Shown: in pieces, positions 27,317 through 36,282 of the stretch
Numbering within the stretch: position 1 is the first letter of the stretch
Layout of the letters: each line of letters begins with the position of its first letter
Origin: Streptomyces altiplanensis
GTDB taxonomy: Bacteria > Actinomycetota > Actinomycetes > Streptomycetales > Streptomycetaceae
NCBI GenBank assembly: GCA_003719395.1
Contig: RHMC01000063.1
Coordinates: 1-37,738 of the forward strand
Length of the DNA: 37,738 bases
Direction of reading: 5' to 3'
Notes under the pieces: generated by a model
What the model was told of the DNA's origin: nothing
The model's input: the letters and a program-made list of their open reading frames with translations, nothing else
Databases searched by the model: none
Position numbers and translations under genes: made by a program

Positions 27317-28570
27317 TCAAGAGCTCTTAAGGAAAGACTTCCAGCCGCCCGCCGGGGACTGGCCGACCTGGAGGGAGCGCAGCTTGTCGAGCACCTTCGG
27401 GTCCTGCACGTCGAGCCAGTCGCAGAACTGCCGGAAGGAGACCAGGCGCACGTCCTTCTTGCCCGCCATGCCCTTGAGCGCTTCCTCGACGGCGTCCATG
27501 TAGATACCGCCGTTCCACTGCTCGAAGTGGTTGCCTATGTAGAACGGCGCGCGATTGCTCTCGTACGCCCGCCGGAAACCGGAGAGATACGCCTCGGTGG
27601 CCTGCTTCTTCCAGCCCGGGTAGCGGGACGGCACGCCCTGGGTCGAATTCTTCGACTGGTTGGCGAGGATGTTGTAGTCCATCGAGAGCACCTCGAAGGA
27701 ATGGCCCGGGAACGGCATCGCCTGGAGCGGCAGGTCCCACAGGCCGCCCCGCTTGACGGGCCACATCTGGTGGCCGCCGGGCGAGCTGGCGTCGTAGCGC
27801 CAGCCGAGCTTCTTCGCCGTCGGGAGGAGGTTGTCCTGGCCGAGGAGGCAGGGGGTGCGGCCGCCGACGAGTTCCTTCTCGTAGTCGAAGGGCAGCGGGT
27901 CGAGGTCGGTCCAGCCGCTGTTGGTCTTCCACTCGGTGACGAAGGACTTGGCCTGGGCGGTCTCGTTCTCCCACTGGGCGGGCGTCCAGTTGCCGACGGT
28001 GCCCGAGCCCGCGCAGAAGTGCCCGTTGAAGTGCGTGCCTATCTCATGGCCTTCGAGCCAGGCCTGGCGGACGTACTTCAGCGTGTCCTTGATGTGCCCG
28101 TCGGTGAGGTAGCCGATGTCGGAGGCGCCGACGGGGTTGTTCGGCGGCTTGTAGAGGCTCTTCTTCGACTCGGGGAGCAGGTAGAGCCCGGAGAGGAAGA
28201 AGGTCATCGCCGCGTCGTGGTCCCTGGCGAGCTTGAGGAAGCGCGGGAACAGGCCGTTGCCGACCTCGCCCGCCCCGTCCCAGGAGAAGATCACGAACTG
28301 GGGCGGCGTCTCACCGGGCTGGAGCGGTACGGGCTTGTCCGGCTGGTTCGGCTGCTTGCCGGTGTCGGCCGTCGAGCCATCGCCTATCAGGCGTACGTCG
28401 CCGCCCGTCCTGGTCGGGGACGGGGTGCCACCGCCGCCACCCCCCTTGCCCTTGGCCGGGCCGGGGTTTCCCGGATCCGATGCCCCGGAAGCGCCGCAGC
28501 CGGCCAGGCCGGCCGCGGCCGCTGCTCCGAGTCCCAGTCCCAGCAGACCCCTTCGGCTCATGTCCCGCAT
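27317..28570 (-). CDS. Tat lipoprotein with polysaccharide-deacetylase-like domain
   Basis: 417 residues from the ATG at 28570, chosen for GGGGA upstream and a short N-region; an ATG at 28597 adds nine residues. Twin-arginine signal (SRRGLLGLGLG) with lipobox LAGC (Cys25 from this start), so exported folded and lipid-anchored. A Gly/Pro/Thr-rich linker follows. The catalytic-like core begins FVIFSWDGAGE and has HEIGTHFNGHFC and GNHFEQWNGG, resembling CE4 deacetylases (the D and HxxxH metal sites can be proposed) though divergent. Possibly a cell-wall polysaccharide deacetylase. It precedes resA by 67 bases in reading order of the other strand unit, so its link to cytochrome maturation is only positional. 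Confidence 0.8.
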   Translation of the reverse strand: MRDMSRRGLLGLGLGAAAAAGLAGCGASGASDPGNPGPAKGKGGGGGGTPSPTRTGGDVRLIGDGSTADTGKQPNQPDKPVPLQPGETPPQFVIFSWDGAGEVGNGLFPRFLKLARDHDAAMTFFLSGLYLLPESKKSLYKPPNNPVGASDIGYLTDGHIKDTLKYVRQAWLEGHEIGTHFNGHFCAGSGTVGNWTPAQWENETAQAKSFVTEWKTNSGWTDLDPLPFDYEKELVGGRTPCLLGQDNLLPTAKKLGWRYDASSPGGHQMWPVKRGGLWDLPLQAMPFPGHSFEVLSMDYNILANQSKNSTQGVPSRYPGWKKQATEAYLSGFRRAYESNRAPFYIGNHFEQWNGGIYMDAVEEALKGMAGKKDVRLVSFRQFCDWLDVQDPKVLDKLRSLQVGQSPAGGWKSFLKSS

Positions 28571-28723
28571 ACCCGTGTCCCCATCCGCACTCGTCATCCC
28601 CGCAGGCGCCCGTCGGCTCTTACAACGGACGCCGGGTTAGAGGTGCTGATGAAGACGTCGGTTCCGGCGAACCGACATATTTTTCCCAGGAGTGACCCGA
28701 AAGCGGCCGGGAAGTGATCGGTA

Positions 28724-29398
28724 TTACGCGCCGAATGCCTTCGTTTTACCCTTCACGGGCTTGGCGCCGGCCAGCAGGTGCGCGGGTACGAGATCGCGGG
28801 CCGGCTCGCTGTAGCCGACGGACACGATCTTGTCGCCCTGGAACGTGAAGGTGGTGAGCGAGGCGAGCGTGCACTGCCGCCTGCGCGGGTCGTGCCACAG
28901 CCGCCGCCGCTCGACGAAGCTCCGTACGATCCAGATCGGCAGCTGATGGCTGACGGCGACCGCCTCATGCCCGCGGGCCGCGTCGCGCGCGGCGTTCAGG
29001 GCGCCCATCATCCGTACGACCTGCTCGATGTACGGCTCGCCCCAGGACGGCTGGAACGGGTTCGTCAGGTGCCGCCAGTTCCCGGGCCTGCGCAGCGCGC
29101 CGTCCCCGACCCCGAAGGTCTTGCCCTCGAAGACGTTGGCCGCCTCGATCAGCCGCTCGTCGGTGGCCAGGTCGAGCCCGTGCGACTTGGCGATCGGCGT
29201 CGCGGTCTCCTGGGCGCGCTCCAGCGGCGAGGAGACGACGTGCGTGATGTCGCGCCCCGCGAGGTGCTCGGCGACCCGGTCGGCCATCTGCCGGCCGAGG
29301 TCGGAGAGGTGGTACCCGGACCGGCGCCCGTACAGCACCCCGTCCGGATTGTGCACTTCACCGTGGCGCACCAAGTGGACGACGGTGGTCTCGCTCAT
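28724..29398 (-). CDS. Histidine phosphatase (phosphoglycerate-mutase-like) family protein
   Basis: 224 residues. The catalytic signature is LVRHGEVHNPDG with His12; the second histidine is in AVAVSHQLPIWIVR. Other family parts: SSPLERAQETA and LIEAANVFEG. It may dephosphorylate a small metabolite; true phosphoglycerate mutase activity is not supported. The ATG overlaps the hemL stop by 4 bases (ATGA), so translation is coupled. The same hemL-mutase pair is common in actinomycetes. Confidence 0.92.
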   Translation of the reverse strand: MSETTVVHLVRHGEVHNPDGVLYGRRSGYHLSDLGRQMADRVAEHLAGRDITHVVSSPLERAQETATPIAKSHGLDLATDERLIEAANVFEGKTFGVGDGALRRPGNWRHLTNPFQPSWGEPYIEQVVRMMGALNAARDAARGHEAVAVSHQLPIWIVRSFVERRRLWHDPRRRQCTLASLTTFTFQGDKIVSVGYSEPARDLVPAHLLAGAKPVKGKTKAFGA

Positions 29399-30709
29399 GC
29401 CGTGGCCCCCGCTGCGGCGCGGGCGGCGGCGGGCAGCGCGGCGGCGATGCGCTCGACGGCCCGCGCGTCGTGGGCGGTGGAGACGAACCACGACTCGAAG
29501 GCGGACGGCGGCAGGTAGACGCCGTCGGCGAGCATCGAGTGGAAGAAGGCGTTGAAGCGGAAAGCTTCCTGCTTGCGCGCGTCGTCGTAGTTGCGCACCT
29601 CGTCGGCCGTGAAGAACACGGAGAACATGTTGCCGGCCGTCTGGATGCGGTGCGCGACGCCTTCCTTGCCGAGCGCCAGGGTGACCAGCTCCTGGATCTC
29701 CCTCGACACCGCGTCGACCACGGCGTACGCCCGTCGTCGAGCAGCCGCAGCAGCGCGAGCCGGCGGCGGTCGCGACCGGGTTCCCGGAGAGGGTTCCCGC
29801 CTGGTAGACGGGGCCGGCCGGCGCGAGGTGCGCCATGACGTCGGCGCGGCCGCCGAAGGCCGCGGCCGGGAAGCCGCCGCCCATGACCTTGCCGAAGGTC
29901 ATGAGGTCGGGGGCGACGCCGTCGATGCCGTACCAGCCGGCCTTCGACGTACGGAAGCCGGTCATGACCTCGTCGGAGATGTAGAGCGCGCCGTCGGCCC
30001 GGCACAGGTCCTTGAGCCCGGCGTTGAAGCCGTCGGCCGGCGGGACGACGCCCATGTTGCCGGGCGAGGCCTCGGTGATGACGCAGGCGATCTCGCCGGG
30101 GTGCGCGGCGAAGGCGGCCCGTACGGCGTCCAGGTCGTTGTACGGCAGGACGATCGTGTCGCCGGCCTGCGCGCCCGTCGCGCCGGGCGTGTCCGGCAGC
30201 GCGAAGGTCGCGAGGCCGGATCCGGCGGCGGCGAGGAGCGCGTCCACGTGGCCGTGGTAGCAGCCGGCGAACTTCACGACCTTGGCCCGGCCGGTGAAGC
30301 CGCGGGCGAGGCGGATGGCCGACATGGTCGCCTCGGTGCCGCTGGAGACGAGCCGCACCTGCTCGACGGGCGCGACCCTGGCGACGATCTCCTCGGCCAG
30401 TGCGACCTCGCCCTCGCCGGGCGTACCGAAGGAGGTGCCGCGGGCGACGGCCTCCTGGACTGCGGCGACGACCTGCGGGTGGGAGTGGCCGAGGATCATC
30501 GGCCCCCACGAGCACACGAGGTCGACGTACTCACGGCCGTCGGCGTCGGTGAGGTACGGACCGGTACCGGACACCATGAACCGGGGCGTACCGCCCACGG
30601 CACGAAATGCGCGGACCGGAGAGTTCACGCCGCCGGGCGTCACAAGGGACGCGCGGTCGAAAAGCGTCTGCGAAACTGGGGCGTCATAGGGGAAGCTCAC
30701 ACAAGCCAT
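29395..30709 (-). CDS. hemL: Glutamate-1-semialdehyde 2,1-aminomutase (frameshifted)
   Basis: PLP enzyme making 5-aminolevulinate from glutamate-1-semialdehyde, the start of tetrapyrrole synthesis. Seen: TPGGVNSPVRAFRAVGG, SSGTEATMSAIRLARG, SDEVMTGFR, and PLP lysine Lys274 in MTFGKVMGGGFP. Two single-base losses near 29775 and 29733 move the last third into another frame; repair gives GLALLRLLDDGRYAVVDAVS and then EIQELVTLALGKEGVAHRIQ to the end. Repaired length 438. ATG at 30709 has GGAG upstream; a GTG at 30700 is an alternative. A broken hemL would make the cell a heme auxotroph, so the breaks are most likely sequencing errors. Confidence 0.93.
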
Positions 30710-30945
30710 GGTGTCAGAGGCTCCGGCGGTCTTGCGGTCAGGTGTTTCACCGCACGGTCGCGGGGGAGGTCACTGACACGATGATCGGGTTGCGCGGCCG
30801 TGGCCGCGAGTGGTCGGGTGGAGATATGCATCGCGGTGGCGGAGTGGGCGAGGGGACCGACGACCTGGGTCCCGACGGGTCCCAGCGCGGCCGGCACCGG
30901 CGTGAGCGGGGGCGCGGGGCGCGGGCGGACAGGCGCGAGGCGAAC

Positions 30946-31416
30946 GTGAACGCGGACACGGGAAACAGGAGCGGCCGGGTGGGGGTGACCTACAAGTACT
31001 TCGGCGCTCCGAACGGAGCCACTGCGGCCCGCGTGCCCATCTCGATGCGTCCGGAGGAGCTGGGCGGCGACGAGCTCGGCATGGGCGGCATGTTCACGAA
31101 GATCAAGCCGGAGACGGTGGCCGCGATGGTCCTGACCGGCATCGAGGGCATACCCCTGCACAAGGTCCCGCCGCTGGAACTGGTCGTGCTCCACCCCGAT
31201 TACGCGGTGGTCAAGCTCCCCATGACGGTCGTCGACCCGCTGCGCGGCGTCGGTGAGGAGTCGGTGGGCGCGGCGGCCTTCATCTGGTCCACGGTCCCGG
31301 ACCGCGGGGGCCCGCGCGACGCGTTCAACGTCTACCAGCTGCTGCACGAGTGGCAGGACTTCAGCCACCGCCTGCACGAGGCGGGGCATCAGGCGTACTG
31401 CCTGGTCTGGCCCTGA
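30946..31416 (+). CDS. Conserved actinobacterial protein of unknown function
   Basis: About 156 residues from the GTG at 30946, which has GAGG 6 bases upstream. Upstream in-frame ATGs at 30781 (GGGGGAGG before it) and 30826 would add a Gly/Arg-rich, low-complexity leader, so the start is uncertain. The body (VTYKYFGAPNGATAARVPIS, FTKIKPETVAAMVLTGIEGI, LHEWQDFSHRLHEAGHQAYC) looks globular and soluble. I do not recognise a domain or function. Divergent from hemL with 71-236 bases between starts. Confidence 0.72.
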   Translation: MNADTGNRSGRVGVTYKYFGAPNGATAARVPISMRPEELGGDELGMGGMFTKIKPETVAAMVLTGIEGIPLHKVPPLELVVLHPDYAVVKLPMTVVDPLRGVGEESVGAAAFIWSTVPDRGGPRDAFNVYQLLHEWQDFSHRLHEAGHQAYCLVWP

Positions 31417-31534
31417 GCCGGGGTTTCGGTGGTCGTGGGCGGGGTCTTCGGGCCTCGCCCTTTCAGTTCCGCAGCGGGCGCGCGGTGCGGTGCTCCGCGC
31501 CGCGCGCCCGCTCCGCCCGTTTCAGGGACGGGTC

Positions 31535-31888
31535 TCAGGAGGTGAAGGGGACGGCGTCCTGCGGGCCGGTGTACCAGTCGGTGACGACGGGACGGCCGAC
31601 GAGGACGCTGCCGACCGTGAGTGGGGCTGGGGTCTTCGCCCGTGACGGAGACGACGACGGTGCTGTACCCGGCGCCGCCGTCGTCGCTGGTGCTCTCCGG
31701 GCTGACACCGGCGTAGGCCGTCCTGGCGCCGGAGAGGGTGATCTCGTCGCCCGCGGCCCGCTCGGCGGGGCCGGCCTGCGTGCCGCCCGAGCCGAAGGCG
31801 ATGACGGGCCGGACGCCGGGCAGGACGCAGGCGATGTCCGACGTGGCCTCGACACCGGCCCGGTAGCAGCCGCCGGCCTGGGTCAGGG
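31535..31888 (-). pseudogene. Reading-frame remnant or VanZ C-terminal extension
   Basis: Two frames join near 31630 into an amino-acid pattern typical of a real protein: YRAGVEATSDIACVLPGVRP, GDEITLSGARTAYAGVSPES, then LTVGSVLVGRPVVTDWYTGP to the TGA at 31535. No start codon is visible: in that frame the sequence runs directly up to the end of vanZ. It is either the C-terminal part of the VanZ protein after another lost base near 31888, or a truncated separate gene. No function recognised. Confidence 0.45.
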
Positions 31889-32518
31889 ACGGATGACGGG
31901 GGCCGCGACCGGGACAGGCCGGGGTGCGCCGGCGGTCGCGGCCCGCCGGCGGTCTTCCTGGAGCGCCGCGGAGCGGGGCAGCGAGGCCGCGAGGAGGGGT
32001 CCGCGCAGAGCCGGTGCGCGCAGGACGAGGGTCACCAGGGCGTAACCGACGAGTCCGCCGAGGGTGTTGGCGAGGAGGTCGTTGACGTCCACGGAACGAC
32101 CGTTGTTCAGGGCGATGTAGGACAGCAGCTGGGCTGCTTCCACGGACAGGCTGGCCGCCGCCGTCATCAGGGAGGCCCGCGAGGCCGAGGTGGCGTGCCG
32201 GAACAACAGGGGCAGCAGGAATCCGGCCGGCACCGTCATGATGACGTTGGGGACGATGGTGATGTCCGCGGTGAGCAGCGGGATGAAGTTGATCTGACCG
32301 GTCCAGGGGGCCTGGTTGGCGTACTCCCCCCAGGTCACGTTCAGCGGGAAGACCGTCAGGGAGAGGACGGCGGCGGCGTAGACGGCGGCGGCCAACTGCA
32401 GCAGGGCACGGCGCGTGTTCCACGCGTCGCGCCACACCTGGACGGCGGTGCCGGCAGCGAACAGGACGAGCGCGGGGCCGAGAACGGGCGCGGAGTCCAC
32501 CTGGTATCGGATGTCCAT
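31883..32518 (-). CDS. VanZ-family membrane protein
   Basis: 211 residues with about five membrane helices. VanZ signatures: TVFPLNVTWGEYANQ, QINFIPLLTADI, and SVDVNDLLANTLGGLVGYAL. VanZ confers low teicoplanin resistance in enterococci, but most actinobacterial homologues are uncharacterised. ATG at 32518, with GAAGGAAC upstream; the longer open frame crosses the kinase promoter. It is divergent from the sensor kinase gene, so regulation by that system is plausible. Confidence 0.88.
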   Translation of the reverse strand: MDIRYQVDSAPVLGPALVLFAAGTAVQVWRDAWNTRRALLQLAAAVYAAAVLSLTVFPLNVTWGEYANQAPWTGQINFIPLLTADITIVPNVIMTVPAGFLLPLLFRHATSASRASLMTAAASLSVEAAQLLSYIALNNGRSVDVNDLLANTLGGLVGYALVTLVLRAPALRGPLLAASLPRSAALQEDRRRAATAGAPRPVPVAAPVIRP

Positions 32519-32662
32519 GAGGGCTGTTCCTTCGATCAGGACGAGCGGCGCTGACGTGGTCCAGCCTCCTTCCGGGACCAGGTCCGGCAGATCTCCTGAA
32601 AGTTCCATTCCTCGGCGGACGGCTACGACTTTCGTCAGAGAGGACCGGGTGGCGAGCGCGGC

Positions 32663-32668
32663 TAGATT
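32663..32668 (+). promoter_or_regulatory. Putative -10 of a leaderless promoter for the sensor kinase
   Basis: TAGATT ends 7 bases before the ATG at 32676, with no ribosome site between. The same GGCTAGATTGC string precedes the acetyltransferase gene at 34905. Confidence 0.5.
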
Positions 32669-32675
32669 GCCCACC

Positions 32676-33854
32676 ATGCTCAGTTCACCGCGCGCCGCGG
32701 CCGTCGGCCGGTTCGTCGGCAGCGCCTTGCTGCTCTGCGTCCTCGGCCTGGCCCTGCTGATCGACTTCGGCACCGGTGCCCTGGAGCACCAGGGCGCCGG
32801 AATCCTGCTGTACCTGTCGACGGCCGCGGCGGCGGCCGTCGCCTTCCCGGCGGTGGGGATCACGCTGCCGCCCGCGATGCTGGCGTGGGCGGCGTGCGGA
32901 GTGGCCCTGGTGTCGCTGGCCTGCTCGGTCGGACTGCGCGTGGCGGCGGGCAGCGGCTCGCCCCTGGGCCAGGCTTCAGACGCCTACACCTTCTTGGAGC
33001 CGGCCGCCCTGATGGTGCTGACGCACGTGACGGCGCGGCGGGGTTCCCCGGCCGGCACCGCCGTCGCTCTGCCGCTGCTCATGACCGCCCTCATCGTGCG
33101 GCCGCTGGTGATCGAGGTGGACGAGGGCAGCAGCATCGTCGCGCTCGTCCTGACACTGGTGGGCAGCGGCGCCCTGGCCTCCGGCCTCACCGGCCGTCTG
33201 GTCGCCGCCTCCCGCCGGCAGCGCGAGGAGCAGATCAGACTCGAACAGCGCCTCGGCTTCGCCCGGGACCTGCACGACTTCGTCGCCCACCACATATCGG
33301 GCATCGTGGTCCAGGCACAAGGTGCCCGTGCCGTCGCGGCCAAGAAGCCCCAGGCGGTGGGCGACGCCCTCGAACTGATCGAGACCACCGGAGCGGAAGC
33401 GCTGACCGCCATGCGGAAGATGGTCGGCGCCCTGCGCGAGGACATCGTCCCGAACAAACAGGCACCGGGCACGGACGCCGTCCGCGCCCTCGTCACCGAC
33501 TGCCGGCTGCCCGGCGCCCGGGTCGACTTCACCGAGACCGGCCAGGCCGACTCCCTCCCCGCGGACGCTGCCCACCTGGTGGAACGCGTCGTCAGGGAAG
33601 CGCTGACGAACATCCGCCGACACGCCCGCGACTGCACCACCGTGCAGGTGTGCCTGGACGTCTCCCGCCGCCGGGTGACCGCACGGATCACCGACGACGG
33701 ACACCAGCGCCCGTCCGACAACACCGGTTACGGGCTGCGCGGCCTGCGCGAGGTCACCGACGCCGCCGGCGGCACACTGACCGCAGGGCCCGCCCCGGAG
33801 TCCGGCTGGCACGTCGCACTCGAACTCCCGCTCCCCCTACGACAGGCACTGTGA
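32676..33854 (+). CDS. Two-component sensor histidine kinase (NarL-type partner)
   Basis: 392 residues, intact. About five or six membrane helices in the first 175 residues and no large outside domain. HisKA_3 phosphoacceptor region: ARDLHDFVAHHISGIVVQAQ. HATPase region: REALTNIRRHAR (N box) and NTGYGLRGLREVTDAAGGTL (G box). It phosphorylates the response regulator encoded next; the stop and the following ATG share a base (TGATG), so both are made together. The short extracytoplasmic loops suggest sensing within the membrane, as in cell-envelope stress kinases. Confidence 0.93.
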   Translation: MLSSPRAAAVGRFVGSALLLCVLGLALLIDFGTGALEHQGAGILLYLSTAAAAAVAFPAVGITLPPAMLAWAACGVALVSLACSVGLRVAAGSGSPLGQASDAYTFLEPAALMVLTHVTARRGSPAGTAVALPLLMTALIVRPLVIEVDEGSSIVALVLTLVGSGALASGLTGRLVAASRRQREEQIRLEQRLGFARDLHDFVAHHISGIVVQAQGARAVAAKKPQAVGDALELIETTGAEALTAMRKMVGALREDIVPNKQAPGTDAVRALVTDCRLPGARVDFTETGQADSLPADAAHLVERVVREALTNIRRHARDCTTVQVCLDVSRRRVTARITDDGHQRPSDNTGYGLRGLREVTDAAGGTLTAGPAPESGWHVALELPLPLRQAL

Positions 33855-34496
33855 TGACCATCCGTGTCCTTCTCGCGGACGACCAGACGATCGTCCGCAC
33901 CGGCATGGCCATGATCCTGGCGGCCGAGGACGACATCGAGGTCGTCGCCCAGGCCGCCGACGGGGTCGCCGCGATCCAGCAGGCCGAACAGCACGCCCCG
34001 ACGTCGTCCTCATGGACATCCGCATGCCGCGGCTGAACGGCGTCGAGGCGCTGAGGCACCTGCACCGGCCCGGGGCCGCGCACGCCCCGAAGTCGTCATG
34101 GTGACGACCTTCGACGACGACGAGTACGTCCGCCAGGCCCTGCACCACGGCGCCTGCGGCTTCCTCCTCAAGGACGCGGGCCCTCGCCTGCTGGCCGAGG
34201 CCGTCCGCTCCGCCGCCTCCGGTGAGGCCCTCATCAGCCCCTCCATCACCGTCCGCCTGCTCCAGCAGTTCGTCCGCCCCGCAGCCGCTCCGGCCCGCCC
34301 CTCGCCCCTGTCCCAGCGGGAGACCGAGGTCGCCGCCCTCGTCTCCCGCGGGCACACCAACGCGGAAATCGCCGCCGCCCTGCACATCAGCGCGGGCACA
34401 GTGAAGACTCATCTCACCAACGTCCAGGGCAAACTCGGTGTCCGCAACAGGGTCGAGATAGCCGCCTGGGCCTGGGAGTCGGGCCTCGGACGCTGA
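33854..34496 (+). CDS. NarL/LuxR-family response regulator (frameshifted)
   Basis: Receiver domain begins MTIRVLLADDQTIVRTGMAM; the phosphorylated aspartate is in DVVLMDIRMPRLNG; the C-terminal LuxR helix-turn-helix is LSQRETEVAALVSRGHTNAE with AGTVKTHLTNVQGKL. Two single C losses, both inside GCCCC runs (33995-33998 and 34084-34087), break the receiver. Adding one C to each restores APDVVLMDI and APEVVMVTTF. Repaired length about 214. Coupled to the sensor kinase; the divergent vanZ is a likely target gene. Confidence 0.92.
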
Positions 34497-34540
34497 CTGA
34501 GAAGCCTTCCTCGGGTGCTTCCCCGGCAGCGCACCCCGGC

Positions 34541-34575
34541 CGGGCGACCGGGCGACCGGGCGACCGGGCGACCGG
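34541..34575. repeat. Tandem 8-bp repeat (CGGGCGAC, about 4.4 copies)
   Basis: Four exact copies of CGGGCGAC plus CGG, in the non-coding gap after the response regulator. Unit length is not a multiple of three. Confidence 0.9.
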
Positions 34576-34661
34576 AATCGGCCCATCATGTCCGGCGCAC
34601 GGCCTTCAGAACCGGCCGGCAGATGCCGATGCAGGGGTGATCCCCATGAAGGAGGCCCGCT

Positions 34662-34895
34662 GTGGGCGACGTCCTGACGGCCCTGGCCATACCCGTCCTG
34701 TTGTGTGCGAGCGGCATCTACACGGCGTGTTCCTGCTGGCGGCGGCGGCGCCACCCGGCCCCGCCACGGCCCTCGCAGAGCGCCGCCCGGCCGGCGGAAC
34801 TCGACCTGACGGCGGTCGCCGAGGGCATCGTCGGGGAGTCCTGGGCGGAGATCGAAGAGCTCTACCGCGCTCCGGCGGCCGAGCGGCGGGGCTAG
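34662..34895 (+). CDS. Small hypothetical membrane protein
   Basis: 77 residues from a GTG with a strong AAGGAGG at good spacing. One membrane helix (VLTALAIPVLLCASGIYTAC), then a cysteine and four arginines (CSCWRRRR) setting the inside face, then a soluble acidic part (ELDLTAVAEGIVGESWAEIE). Codon use is normal. Its TAG stop is also the start of the TAGATT hexamer of the next gene. Function unknown. Confidence 0.6.
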   Translation: MGDVLTALAIPVLLCASGIYTACSCWRRRRHPAPPRPSQSAARPAELDLTAVAEGIVGESWAEIEELYRAPAAERRG

Positions 34896-34898
34896 ATT
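34893..34898 (+). promoter_or_regulatory. Putative -10 of a leaderless promoter for the acetyltransferase
   Basis: TAGATT ends 6 bases before the ATG at 34905 within GGCTAGATTGC, as for the sensor kinase. Overlaps the stop codon of the preceding small gene. Confidence 0.5.
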
Positions 34899-34904
34899 GC
34901 GGCC

Positions 34905-35410
34905 ATGCCGCCGAACGTACGCCTGGAGCCCTGGTCCGAGGGCGATCTCGACCTGCTCCGGCGGGCCAACGCGCCGGAGATGACGGCACACGTCGGGGGC
35001 CCGGAGACCGAGGAGCAGGTCCTCGCCCGGCACCGGAGGTACGTCAACCGCGACGGCACGCACAACGGCCGGATGTTCCGCATCGTGCTGCTGCCGGACG
35101 GCGGGGCGGCCGGCACGATCGGGTTCTGGAACCAGACCTGGCACGGTGAGGCGGTGTACGAAACGGGCTGGAGCGTACTGCCCGAGTTCCAGGGCCGGGG
35201 CATCGCGACGGCGGCGGCCGGTCGACGATCGCGTCGGCGAGGGCGGAGGGCGGACACCGCTTCCTGCACGCGTTCCCCTCGGTCGGCAACCCCGCGTCGA
35301 ACACCCTGTGCAGGAAGGCGGGTTTCGAGCTCGCCGGCCCGTGCGACTTCGAGTTCCCGCCGGGAAGCATCATGCGCTGCAACGACTGGCGCCTGGATCT
35401 GACGGCTTGA
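34905..35410 (+). CDS. GNAT-family acetyltransferase, RimJ/RimL-like (frameshifted)
   Basis: Starts MPPNVRLEPWSEGDLDLLRR, with the acetyl-CoA motif VLPEFQGRGIATAA. One base lost near 35217 moves the rest to another frame: STIASARAEGGHRFLHAFPS, NPASNTLCRKAGFELAGPCD, ending NDWRLDLTA. Repaired length 168. The NxxSxxxCRKxGF block is typical of the group that acetylates amines of small molecules or proteins. The stop codon TGA is the first base triplet of a tandem repeat. Confidence 0.85.
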
Positions 35411-35439
35411 CAGCCTGACAGCCTGACAGCCTGACAGCC
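35408..35439. repeat. Tandem 8-bp repeat (TGACAGCC, 4 copies)
   Basis: Four exact copies starting at the stop codon of the acetyltransferase gene. Each unit holds a TGA, so changes in copy number would not extend that protein. Confidence 0.92.
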
Positions 35440-35475
35440 AGGTTCTCCCTGACCGCCGTTCCCGCCCCCGGGGAC

Positions 35476-36211
35476 GTGGCCGTCATCGCGGCCGTACTCG
35501 CCCTCGCCGCGGGCTACCCCGGCACCCAGGTGCTGCTGCGCCTGTGCGGGCGCCGGCTGCCGACGACGACGTCCTCCCCTCGGCCCTTCCGTTCACGGGC
35601 GCGCTCGTCGGTACGGCCCTGTGGCTGCTGCCGCTCCGCCACCTCCACCCCACGGCCCTGCTCACCTCCCCCACGGCGCTCACCTGGGCGGCCGCGGGCT
35701 CGTCGGCGACGCTGGGCCTCTTCGTCCTGGCCTGGCGCGCCACCCGTGTCCGTACGCCCGGAGAGGTCGGAGCGATCGGAGGGGTCGGAGAGACCGGACA
35801 GACAGGCGGGTCCGGAGGGGCCGGGGCGGCCCAAGAGGCCGCCGGGGAGGAGAGGGAGGTGTTCCTGGCCGCCCGCTTCCTGGAGCACACCGGCTACAAC
35901 CCGTACGGCTTCGGCACCCACGTCGTCCTCGGAGGCGGCCCGCCCGCGGTGACGTCCCACTCCGGCCCGGGCCGGTTCGCGGCGAAACGGATACCGGTGG
36001 AGCGGCTCACCGTCATGGACGTGCGGCGTGCCCGGGGCAGCGACGGCGACACCGCCCCCAGGAGCTGGCACCTCGCCGAACTCGACGACGCGGGCACGCG
36101 GTCCGTCTCGCGGCCGCCCCGGCCGACCTGACCCGGATCCTCCGCGAGCTGGACCCTGCGAAAGCCGGCCCTGTGAAAGCTCCGGCGAACCCCGTGAACC
36201 CCGCGCCATGA
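35476..36211 (+). CDS. Hypothetical membrane protein (frameshifted)
   Basis: Three frames join: VAVIAAVLALAAGYPGTQVL (first helix) to about 35555; LPSALPFTGALVGTALWLLP and TALTWAAAGSSATLGLFVLA (two more helices), a Gly-rich linker, and a soluble domain (EVFLAARFLEHTGYNPYGFG) to about 36101; then RLAAAPADLTRILRELDPAK to the TGA at 36211. Each join needs one added base. Repaired length about 245. The GTG at 35476 is a guess, with only a weak GGGGAC before it. No domain recognised. Confidence 0.6.
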
Positions 36212-36282
36212 CCGCCCCCGGCGGCCCCCACCGGCCGGAAAGCCGCTGGATGAGGCGTCCGCCCCAGTGGCATGCTGGCGGC

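Noticed and set aside
28724..30709. A 661-residue frame suggesting a HemL-phosphatase fusion
   Set aside because: The last third of HemL is in another frame and ends in an ATGA overlap with the phosphatase start; two missing bases explain the apparent fusion.
33995..34087. Programmed ribosomal frameshifting in the response regulator or other broken genes
   Set aside because: No slippery heptamer with downstream structure is evident, the breaks are of mixed direction and occur in many unrelated genes.
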